From Jilunia laotingensis (GTDB lineage Bacteria; Bacteroidota; Bacteroidia; Bacteroidales; Bacteroidaceae): a stretch of 64,000 bases of DNA. The first letter of the stretch is position 1. Each line of letters opens with the position of its first letter. The translations under genes and the position numbers were made by a program. Location: the NCBI RefSeq assembly GCF_014385165.1, contig NZ_JACRTF010000001.1, positions 2,914,001 to 2,978,000 on the forward strand, written 5' to 3'. Positions 28,901 through 36,043 of this stretch are shown in pieces. Under the pieces are notes generated by a model. The model saw only the letters and a list, made by a program, of their open reading frames with translations. It had not been told where the DNA came from and did not search any database.

Positions 28901-29143
28901 CAAATTTTAGAAAAATACAACTTTCCTAGGGCAATTGAGGGATATAAAAAGTTCTTTAATGCAACAAACTGTGGACAAATTCAAGAATTAGATAACTATG
29001 AATCATGTTTCAGCACAGATCAATATAAAGTTATCAAATATGCTGATGGATATAGGAAAAATAGAGCTACATTTAATCATTGGAAAAAGGATATGGGAAT
29101 GAGTTTTTCAAAGCCTTTTCTGCTAATTGATAAATCCAAATAA
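25976..29143 (+). CDS. 1055-aa single-pass membrane protein, unknown family
   Basis: Begins MQRYDIGLIVWGCKGG; an N-terminal domain of about 140 residues containing GTGAYVAITLYIPH, then a long beta-rich region. One membrane helix lies at about 708-729, just after NGFVISYDDNSNV. The C-terminal about 320 residues are helical (IEIWW-type motif: VEIWWGDL). The C-terminal half recurs in shortened form in the gene at 31390. Codon use and AT-richness match neighbours. It could be the main envelope-spanning subunit; no enzymatic motif was seen. Confidence 0.75.
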   Translation: MQRYDIGLIVWGCKGGHRVFCSRGVDYRIKSINDTIKDIRSFVRFNLINLTTYAVEFTDDYKVFTIYRSCNDSGTGAYVAITLYIPHTLRVLDLRKSLDSIMDFYFKEFVHPVFGTYYDGKYDSIDQYNSFMDKLQVVPEGELFEHKPSEQDDGPHLKIYEDISEVDEFFESPYRKEFFKCQEVMFMSRDLYNQSPESLRLNFKETVIEKVSEPEKLPQLYVGDNKEVAKLIINGKECPATGHHPVNIVADNVCIIMHRQYCEDLSLTGKILQLIDQGKLIEKNKTISIGNVSFEYRNYEVRFTLNSQNVPDDIIYIQEKGTQPLYPIREDRVIVPGNLLNREYDIFVKPCKNGTDRVLIVSSFLPEKIIESNTPVNVVVNMISFKVEVAYGVSDKFFYICLEGNIKLKIPIANVSSQCVNLYLPKKISLSSGNFDKANPETELSYGNNVLTITSKKLSFEVIIPNDIKSLIQDWDFCISTESRKNTVFFKPGFKIKIKSDEDINRGNLYINGQRYLFEESEGRIYPLILFVKLKDSDKQFFSYKLNENSPSMNEVENRIFPLSDIELEYVIIDNELYKKTKSTDHNIVSIELSRVQSSKPLDIIQNAKISLKFHGCKGLYIQTSEKQIPIKEDSETKSFGSLSLTIVNEKGESLCTVRKDVQKYNQEESTKNKKNGFVISYDDNSNVSVQYKKPKNNLVKLFRNKFFLSVSALLLIVFCAGMAWMYLKPEPAISLMRIYISVADDPDTFGEKINNIEINGTKLLRYGCSNDSCYIDVIWNKDSAEHKVYSQLLGRDLYASFTEDSVPFRLSDIDSSILERILRRIKDVSKNYEAKNTMVKINSPIQIKLKKIEDSINPKDPLESVFEKYNTVLSNTKNEKVVKYILKVAYSKLDVKNLEECGSFLKIFEKQKNSDVYKEVEGITTQLKEALALEQKLMGIIASKKTLLHAIECNIDTVKKVEIWWGDLTKEQKEQILEKYNFPRAIEGYKKFFNATNCGQIQELDNYESCFSTDQYKVIKYADGYRKNRATFNHWKKDMGMSFSKPFLLIDKSK

Positions 29144-29147
29144 AATT

Positions 29148-29930
29148 ATGAATAAATATTTAATGATTATTATTGCAGCGGCATGTCTAAGCTTGTCCAG
29201 CTGTACTCAGTGTTCCACTTCAACAACAGATGAAGAGGAGCCGACTTATAAGTCCCAGTCATATAAACTAGTTGAAAAGCATATCAATGAAATGGCGACA
29301 AACCCTTGGGATAAAAGTGTATATTTAGAAATTAGAGACAAGCAGATCTCTATGCTCAAGAAGAACAGTGAACGTATGTCTGCCTCCACTCTTTTGGAAA
29401 CAGAATATAGTAAACTCTTAGTTAGGGATGCCAACACCATACTGCATAGTGGATGTGTTGCAAGTAATTCTCATTCCTTATTTAAAAGTCTGTTTGATGA
29501 ACTGAAGGCATATCCCCAAGTTCCTGGATTAGACGATATTAAAACATTGAAAAAGCTTCATGATGATGCAGAATCTTTTACGCAGACTGCTGTTGGAAGA
29601 CAAAGTGTCTCAAGTTATCGTACATCGTATGACAAAAGTCATGAGACAACAAAGATGGCTGAAGCAAAAAAGTTTTTAGGAAATTCAAAAATAAAATGCA
29701 TCGCAATACGTAAGAAGATGGAAAATTTATCACAGTCATCTGCTTATGAATCCCGACGCAAGGCATATTGTCAATCTGTAGTCTCATTTTATTTGCAGTG
29801 CACTAACCCTGCAAAAAGTGAGTTGAACGCCGCTAAAGCCAATTTAGGCGTTTATAATGGAGATACATCTTCTTGGAAGGAGCAGTTGGAAGAACATTAT
29901 AAAGAACTTAATAAAAAAGATGATGAATAA
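29148..29930 (+). CDS. Lipoprotein of unknown function
   Basis: 260 aa, lipoprotein signal ending LSLSSCTQC (Cys near 19). The remainder is helical and charged. The ATG at 29148 is chosen, 4 bp after the preceding stop; a longer frame overlaps the upstream gene. The 3' end overlaps the next start. Confidence 0.75.
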   Translation: MNKYLMIIIAAACLSLSSCTQCSTSTTDEEEPTYKSQSYKLVEKHINEMATNPWDKSVYLEIRDKQISMLKKNSERMSASTLLETEYSKLLVRDANTILHSGCVASNSHSLFKSLFDELKAYPQVPGLDDIKTLKKLHDDAESFTQTAVGRQSVSSYRTSYDKSHETTKMAEAKKFLGNSKIKCIAIRKKMENLSQSSAYESRRKAYCQSVVSFYLQCTNPAKSELNAAKANLGVYNGDTSSWKEQLEEHYKELNKKDDE

Positions 29931-31122
29931 ATTTCATTTTGTTGGGATTGTTTTAATCCTTTGTATGAACACATTTTCTGTGTACGCACAAAATGCACAA
30001 GAATCTCAATATGTGTGTGTAAAACAAGAAGTAGTCGATAAAGTAATCAGTAACCTATTGGCTAAACAAGGTGACGTTGATCCGGTACAAAAAGGTTGGG
30101 GTGAAAATCTTTTGCGAACTGCTTTTCTGAACTACTTTACAAACAAAGCTTCAAAAGCGATAGTCTATGACCAGTCCGCTTGGAACGAATTAAAAGATGA
30201 ACTTTCTGCATTAAACGATTCTATTAAAAAACGAGATGCTAATATTAAGGCATTGCAGAAACAGCTTTCAAGAGAAAACTTCGAGAATCAAATGGTGCAA
30301 GCAAAACAAGCTTGGGAGCAAGAACGCAATCAATTAGTGGACAAATATTCTTCAGTAGTTAAAATTAAGGATGCAACTATTAGTGATTTGGGAACACGTG
30401 TTAAAACCTTGGAACAGGATAGTATTAAGCATGAGCAGGAGATTAACGGCCTCAAGAAAAGTGTGGATATTGCAAAAAATGTCACAGAACAATATAATCA
30501 AAAGTTGCAGGCTTTAGATGATTTATATAAAGAATATAAAAACTCACAGACATTAGAATATGTTAAAGCTGATTTAGCACAGCAAACAATATCGGAATAT
30601 TCTGATTATCTAAAAATAATTGGAATTCCAATGCCTACTGAACAAAAAACGCAGATAGAATTCCTGAAATCTGTGTCCAACGTCGGCGTACTCTATCAAT
30701 CTGCAATAAACATTATGAATACTAAATACGATGAAAACGCTGTTAAAAAATGGATTCTGTCATTTAAGAGTATAAGCAGTAATTATCTACCAAAATTAAA
30801 TGATGGACAGCGAACTGTGATGGCGCGAATAGAGAATGCCATGTCGTCGCTAGGAGCAGCAAACAACCACTTCAGGAAATCCATCCTTGTTTATCTTCAA
30901 GAACAAGGGCAGATCCCAGATAAAGATACAGCAAAGGAAGTAAAGGATATGGTACAACTAAAGGTTCGAAATTATTCTGAGGGGAAACATATAGATACGA
31001 AAAAGTACAATCCTTATCATACTAATTTGAATAGGATTTTGAGTGGTATCTTGGAAGGCATTAAGGTTATGAACGAGACCGATTATGGAACTTATATATC
31101 AAAAATAGAAAATACTTTGTAG
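29920..31122 (+). CDS. Secreted coiled-coil protein
   Basis: 400 aa. Signal peptide with cleavage after SVYA, then a long alpha-helical coiled coil (about 75-210, heptads rich in Glu, Lys and Gln) and a helical C-terminal domain. It overlaps the lipoprotein gene by 11 bp (ATGATGAATAA), so the pair is likely translationally coupled. It probably forms a periplasmic rod or tether with the lipoprotein; the function is unknown. An ATG 3 bp later is equally possible. Confidence 0.75.
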   Translation: MMNKFHFVGIVLILCMNTFSVYAQNAQESQYVCVKQEVVDKVISNLLAKQGDVDPVQKGWGENLLRTAFLNYFTNKASKAIVYDQSAWNELKDELSALNDSIKKRDANIKALQKQLSRENFENQMVQAKQAWEQERNQLVDKYSSVVKIKDATISDLGTRVKTLEQDSIKHEQEINGLKKSVDIAKNVTEQYNQKLQALDDLYKEYKNSQTLEYVKADLAQQTISEYSDYLKIIGIPMPTEQKTQIEFLKSVSNVGVLYQSAINIMNTKYDENAVKKWILSFKSISSNYLPKLNDGQRTVMARIENAMSSLGAANNHFRKSILVYLQEQGQIPDKDTAKEVKDMVQLKVRNYSEGKHIDTKKYNPYHTNLNRILSGILEGIKVMNETDYGTYISKIENTL

Positions 31123-31164
31123 CTATAAAGAATGAGACTCAAACGTAAACAATACTAAAGTCGT

Positions 31165-31373
31165 GTGGAGGATGTGTTATCTGTTCAACAAGGCGAACTG
31201 CGTTTGATCTTGCTAATTCACCATTCCATATTCGTTCACATTCATTACAAGAAGAGGTGGAAAAGTACAAACAAATGTTTCAGGCTAAATCTCATATTAT
31301 GTATTATGAAAACTTTGAAGCAGGTCTTCGGCATGAGCTTTTTAAATCTAAACGAATTGTAGTTGTGCCTTAA
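31165..31373 (+). pseudogene. Frameshifted gene tail
   Basis: From 31203 an open frame (FDLANSPFHIRSH..., ending KRIVVVP at 31371) reads as convincing protein but has no start. The preceding segment continues in another frame (VEDVLSVQQGELR, from a GTG at 31165). One indel near 31200 would join them into about 70 residues. The family is not recognised. The remnant sits between two intact operon genes. Confidence 0.5.
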
Positions 31374-31389
31374 ATAAAATTCAACTAAA

Positions 31390-32292
31390 ATGGACAAACT
31401 TTTGGTCATATTTCGTAATTGCCAAGGCTATGGATTACAAAGCGGCAATTTGTTAGTTAGGATTCCGTCTGAATGCTATCAAATCAATTTGATGGTGGGG
31501 GTGGACACAGTTTATCTTGTGAACGAAAAAGGAGGGATTGAGTGCGTAATAATCAAAGATAAAGAGGACTATGAAGCGGATCGGAATTTGGATAGGCGGA
31601 TTCAAAACAACAAGAACGGCTTCGTGGTAGAATGGAGCAGCAATGGAGAACTGTGTGATGTTACCAGTCGGAGGAATAAACGCAAAGTTAATTCAGACAA
31701 TAAACGTACGGTACGGCATAGAAATAAGAAAATATTGATCACAGTTGGCATTTTAGGTCTTATTGACATAGTTGTGTTTATTACTGCCGTTTATGTCTCA
31801 ACAAACGATATAAATGAAGACGCTTTATGTGTTGGTCAAGATTCAACTACGGTATTGCTCCTAGGAGATACATTGCTCCTAGAAGATACATTGCTCCTAG
31901 AAGATACATTGCTCCTAGAAGATACATTGCTCCATAATGACTCTATTAGAAAGATGGCATCTTTTCAAAAGCAAAAATTGCAATCGATGAATTGTAGCGA
32001 AAGAACGGTTCTTGAGGTTAGAGCTTGGTGGCAAAATCAAAATTCGCAAGATAAGAAGTATATTACAAAAAACACATATGATTTCGAATTAGCGCTTATT
32101 GTGTATAGTCAAATATTTGATGCAGAAGACATACGCGATTTTATTAGACTATCAGAAAAACTTGGACGGACTGTTTTATCATCAAGACAAATTCATATGG
32201 CGAGACGATTCCATGGAAAAGACTATGAGAGTTTGCGTCACAGGCCATTCCGTCATATGAGTTTCCGGGAAATTGAAATGGAATTCGAATAG
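31390..32292 (+). CDS. 300-aa single-pass membrane protein, short paralogue of the 1055-aa protein
   Basis: A cytoplasmic beta domain (about 1-105) ends NNKNGFVVEWSSNGE, close to NKKNGFVISYDDNSN of the 1055-aa protein. Both are followed by a basic stretch and a membrane helix (about 115-136 here). The C-terminus aligns too: TVLEVRAWW with TVKKVEIWW, and a late MSF motif. Residues about 155-180 are a perfect 6-residue repeat (LLLEDT) encoded by 18-bp DNA repeats. This looks like a reduced duplicate of the large subunit. Confidence 0.7.
   Translation: MDKLLVIFRNCQGYGLQSGNLLVRIPSECYQINLMVGVDTVYLVNEKGGIECVIIKDKEDYEADRNLDRRIQNNKNGFVVEWSSNGELCDVTSRRNKRKVNSDNKRTVRHRNKKILITVGILGLIDIVVFITAVYVSTNDINEDALCVGQDSTTVLLLGDTLLLEDTLLLEDTLLLEDTLLHNDSIRKMASFQKQKLQSMNCSERTVLEVRAWWQNQNSQDKKYITKNTYDFELALIVYSQIFDAEDIRDFIRLSEKLGRTVLSSRQIHMARRFHGKDYESLRHRPFRHMSFREIEMEFE
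31855..31933 (+). repeat. 18-bp in-frame tandem repeat, about 4.4 copies
   Basis: Units TTGCTCCTAGAAGATACA start at 31855, 31873, 31891 and 31909, with a partial copy at 31927. The first unit differs at one base. Each unit encodes LLLEDT in the spacer just outside the membrane helix. Copy-number change would alter length without changing frame. Confidence 0.95.
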
Positions 32293-32350
32293 CATAAACC
32301 TTCTACTCTCGAATAGAGATTACGAAAAGCCCATAAAAAAGAACGATAGA

Positions 32351-33562
32351 ATGAAAGAGATTTCAAGACAGTCTTTAATGAAGATACATGATGTGATTCA
32401 TGGTCAGAATTACGTCAATATAAAAGCTCGCCTAAACCAGTTGTTGCCAAACGAATATGCAAAAACTTTCGCTGGAATAAAACTGTTTTCGACAGATGGA
32501 GTATGGTATGGAGATGATGCTATTGTGTATCGCTCTTATGTGGAAGCATCGGCTTCAGATAAGGAAGAAATCGCAACTTGGCTGGAGGAGTGTAAGGAGG
32601 TTGTTTGTGCAACACTGTCAACTGCGATACCATATGTACACAGTTTGTTTTCTATACCATCTCAGGAACAAATTTTTTGGTATCGAAATGATGAAGGCAA
32701 TATACGAGTAACATTAGCACAATGGGGATTTGAGAACAAGTCCAATGGCCCTAAAATAGATGTTATTACTATGTTGTTGTTGGCTCCGAGAACCTTGACA
32801 CAACAAGATGTTACTATACATATTGACTATTCGGATGGCTCCATTGCTTCAAATATCCCGTTTATTCTGCATTTGTTTAATAATACAAAAAATATAGAAA
32901 CAGATGGAGAAGGGAATTTCCATTTAGGTAAACTCTTCCTTAATAAAACCTTTGTCATCGAAAATATAGATGCGACTAATCATTACGACTTTACAATCGT
33001 AAAGGATGGCAACTACTCTGCAGTATTCGATTGGTTCACTAGGTACACTATTATTGTAGAGGATCAAAAAGGGGAACGCATTCCTGATTTCGAAATGATG
33101 GTTGATGGTGTGGCTGTTAAAACAAACGAAGAGGGTCGTTTTGAAGCAGAACTCAAGCTACTGCCAAATACGATTGTAAATGTTGAAGCTAATGAAACTA
33201 GAAGTTCATTCATAGTTCAAAAAGAATCCGAAAATAATGTTTTTAAAATCACAATAAAAAGAGAAGAGCCCCAGCCTTCAGTAGTATCCCCGAATCCCCC
33301 TGTTACCCCTATTTCACCCGCACCTCTTGTTCCCGAGTATATAAAAGTTACATTGTTGGATTATGACGGTCAGCCTTTGCCAAATCTTCCTTTTGTTATT
33401 AACACAAAGAAAAAACGCATAAGCGCTCAGACTGACGAAAATGGTGTTGCGCAAATAGATAAAGCTCAATTCATACAGAATAACAAATATCATATAAGAT
33501 TTATGATAACCTCTTCATACAGAGAAAGTCTAAGCAAAAAGAATAACGACAATGAAAGATAA
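32351..33562 (+). CDS. Protein with C-terminal Ig/CnaB-like beta domains
   Basis: 403 aa. The N-terminal about 160 residues are mixed alpha/beta (MKEISRQSLMKIHDV). Two or three beta domains of the prealbumin/CnaB type follow (DGSIASNIPFILH, GERIPDFEMMVDG, GQPLPNLPFVIN, each with a TDENG/TNEEG turn), with a Pro-rich linker (about 315-333). No signal peptide. The ATG at 32351 is preferred since the longer frame starts inside the previous gene. Its 3' end overlaps the next gene by 11 bp. The PxxGxPLPNxP pattern also occurs in phage-tail-spike (gp27/VgrG-associated) proteins, so a binding or adapter role is possible. Confidence 0.7.
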   Translation: MKEISRQSLMKIHDVIHGQNYVNIKARLNQLLPNEYAKTFAGIKLFSTDGVWYGDDAIVYRSYVEASASDKEEIATWLEECKEVVCATLSTAIPYVHSLFSIPSQEQIFWYRNDEGNIRVTLAQWGFENKSNGPKIDVITMLLLAPRTLTQQDVTIHIDYSDGSIASNIPFILHLFNNTKNIETDGEGNFHLGKLFLNKTFVIENIDATNHYDFTIVKDGNYSAVFDWFTRYTIIVEDQKGERIPDFEMMVDGVAVKTNEEGRFEAELKLLPNTIVNVEANETRSSFIVQKESENNVFKITIKREEPQPSVVSPNPPVTPISPAPLVPEYIKVTLLDYDGQPLPNLPFVINTKKKRISAQTDENGVAQIDKAQFIQNNKYHIRFMITSSYRESLSKKNNDNER

Positions 33563-35447
33563 AGATTATAATTTTAAGAAGAGATTCAAGTATTCTAATG
33601 GACAGGCCGACTATATTTTCCAATTAAAAAAACGCAATTGGAAATGGTTGTGGCTGTTGCTATTACTTCCTTTATTGTTGTTGTTCGTAAGATGTGAAAG
33701 GAATATAGATATTCATACGGTTGATTCTATTTCTGGAGAAGAAATACCTCACGTAAATGTGTCTATTGATTATGCTACTTATTACTTGTTTAAAGATGGA
33801 CGTTTTTTTGTAAATGAAAATGTCCACAAAGATGTCGAAACTGACGAAGACGGAAACGGAAGGTTCACGGATTTGCATTGCAGTGTATTCTCATACATTT
33901 TTTATGCCTTAAGCTCTGCAACTTATAATGCAACAGAAGACTGTCATAAACAGGCCAAAGTCCCGGAAACAAGTAAGTTTCATTATACATGGAACAAAAC
34001 TCTTAATATGATACCAAAAGCGACAGACGTAGACTTAACTGTAGTTGATAGAGAAACAGCAGAGCCTCTTGCCGGTTCCACCATTATTTACGAGTTCGAC
34101 TTAAATGGTAGAAATCGCAAAGACTCCATACAAACTTCTGCTGCGGGAACATGTACTATTAAAAATGTGCCTGAATGTGGTTGTGTGACTTTGTCAAGGG
34201 TCTGTAGTTATGGTTATGTCGACACAATCAACCTAAAGATGGACGTACTTACGGTATTGGCCTATCCTGATTCGGCACAAGTTAAGTTGACTCCATTAAA
34301 ACAACGATTCTCATATTTTGTGAAGAACAAATTCACAAAAGAGCCTGTCCCCGGAGCTACTGTTGAAATTATTTTGACTTCAAGCAACGGTGCTGTTTTA
34401 CGTGGTAAGTCTATAACCAATGTTGACGGTAAGGGCTTGGGTGTTTATGAAGATGCTTTTGTTTTGGCAAATATTGAACTGAAAGCATCAAAGAGACAAT
34501 ATAAAGATGGCACTTTGGACAAAAAATATACAGTTGAACAATTTGTAGCTCTGCCGGAAAGTGGGAGAACAGTTTATATTGAGCCCGAACCATATATGGA
34601 ACAGTTCCAAAATGTCGATTCCATAACAGGTGTTCCTGTATCTGGAGTGAAAAACGATATCCAGATTAAATCAATAAGCGGGAAAGATGAATCTTTGAAT
34701 GAAATCAGCAATAGAAATGGTATCTTCTACGTAAAAGCTATGAAAGGGGATCGAGTGGAGATACATTCAGACTTGCTACCATATTATATTCCTAAGGAAA
34801 CTATCATAAAATCGTTCTCGGACGGAGAATTTATCAAGATGCAACCCAAGATAACTGATTTGACATTTAGGACGATTGATGGTGAGACGGGTGAGTTATT
34901 GCCTCAATGTACATTGTCTTTTAGTTCTTCGATTTCAAGCATTAATAGCCCAACATCGAGTGGTAATGGAACATTTACTATAAAAAACTTGTATGTTGGT
35001 GAAATTATTAGCATTGTTGCATCAAAAAACGATTATACAACAAACTCAAACAAGATTTGTAACGTAGAGGTGCTTGAACTTATGAGTGCATCTCAAGGTA
35101 GAAGAGACATCCCATTGTTATTGCAGTTACCACCGTGTAACGAGGGGGGAGATGATGTAGATTTAAGTGATCGAATTCGTGCAATAAAATCTTATAATAT
35201 GGGGGTGAAGAGCGGTCGCTTCCTGTTTGATTGGGAAACATATTCTATACCGGATAGAATACAGGTATACAATTGCAGAGAAGATGAAATTCCACAAAAC
35301 TCACCCATATTTGATACAGGAATGACAGCAACGAGCGTACAGCAACACGAGTGGATTACATTCTCTAATGGTTCTGTTATCACCGTTGTCGGTACAACAA
35401 GTAGCCAAGATATTTCTAGTTGGAAATATTTCATCCATTGTCCTTAG
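33552..35447 (+). CDS. Membrane-anchored multi-Ig-domain protein
   Basis: 631 aa. A basic N-terminus and one membrane helix (about 30-47, WKWLWLLLLLPLLLLF) are followed by repeated carboxypeptidase-regulatory/CnaB-like beta modules. Each begins with a signature like HTVDSISGEEIPHVNV, LTVVDRETAEPLAGST or RTIDGETGELLPQCT. A terminal beta domain (YSIPDRIQVYN) resembles a jelly-roll. Probably extracytoplasmic. It forms a pair with the preceding gene through shared domain type and overlap. The ligand is unknown. Confidence 0.75.
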   Translation: MKDKDYNFKKRFKYSNGQADYIFQLKKRNWKWLWLLLLLPLLLLFVRCERNIDIHTVDSISGEEIPHVNVSIDYATYYLFKDGRFFVNENVHKDVETDEDGNGRFTDLHCSVFSYIFYALSSATYNATEDCHKQAKVPETSKFHYTWNKTLNMIPKATDVDLTVVDRETAEPLAGSTIIYEFDLNGRNRKDSIQTSAAGTCTIKNVPECGCVTLSRVCSYGYVDTINLKMDVLTVLAYPDSAQVKLTPLKQRFSYFVKNKFTKEPVPGATVEIILTSSNGAVLRGKSITNVDGKGLGVYEDAFVLANIELKASKRQYKDGTLDKKYTVEQFVALPESGRTVYIEPEPYMEQFQNVDSITGVPVSGVKNDIQIKSISGKDESLNEISNRNGIFYVKAMKGDRVEIHSDLLPYYIPKETIIKSFSDGEFIKMQPKITDLTFRTIDGETGELLPQCTLSFSSSISSINSPTSSGNGTFTIKNLYVGEIISIVASKNDYTTNSNKICNVEVLELMSASQGRRDIPLLLQLPPCNEGGDDVDLSDRIRAIKSYNMGVKSGRFLFDWETYSIPDRIQVYNCREDEIPQNSPIFDTGMTATSVQQHEWITFSNGSVITVVGTTSSQDISSWKYFIHCP

Positions 35448-35773
35448 CATATTCCTGGTCAGACATATCTACTGATGATGTTCGGACGGTTGAAAATGAA
35501 TTAGGTGGAGGCTGGATTGCTGAAAAAACTGTTGCTATTGCTATCTTTTGTTCACTTGCCTATTTTGATAACTTTGGAAAAGCGATGATTGCTGCTGTTA
35601 ATCATGCCGGTGACAGCGATTCAATCCGAGCTGTAACTGGCAACATTCTTGGTGCTGCAATTGGATATAAGGCAATACCTCAATTTTACAAAGAAGATTT
35701 GGAACTTCATGATGTATTGCATATTGCAAATGATCTTTATGGTCGAGAGAAGACAAAATATATAATGAAATAG
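35420..35773 (+). pseudogene. C-terminal fragment of an ADP-ribosylglycohydrolase
   Basis: About 110 codons reading AVNHAGDSDSIRAVTGNILGAAIG. This is the C-terminal metal-binding signature of ARH/DraG enzymes (AVNxGGDSDxxxAxxGxIxGA), which remove ADP-ribose from targets. The usual N-terminal about 190 residues with the first metal site are missing. There is no ATG: the frame opens right after a TAG at 35417 and overlaps the previous gene. It is a 5'-truncated remnant unless fused by an unseen mechanism. The surviving Asp pair (GDSD) is intact. Confidence 0.75.
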
Positions 35774-36043
35774 TTTGATATTGTTAGATTTCGGCTAAAT
35801 CTGCATCTGTACTGATATCAGACGATTAACAACATTAAATATTTATATGTTCAAGAAACTAACAATAAGGGGGAAAATCTCTTGCGGAAAAGTAGCAGGC
35901 ATATGATCTAAAAGCATCTATCCGGCAGACGTGTTGAGCAATTTATTGTTCAGATTTGGGGAATGGTTGGTGAATCAATGTAGAATTTAACGCAACATGT
36001 TTTAATGGCTTGATATTCTGAAAAAAGATAAACGATTAGGATT
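35774..36043. other. 270-bp gap, nothing recognised
   Basis: AT-rich sequence between the glycohydrolase remnant and the next membrane protein gene. No promoter box, hairpin or coding segment stands out. Confidence 0.5.

Noticed and set aside
31855..31933. CRISPR-like repeat
   Set aside because: Units are contiguous with no spacers and lie in frame inside a coding region.
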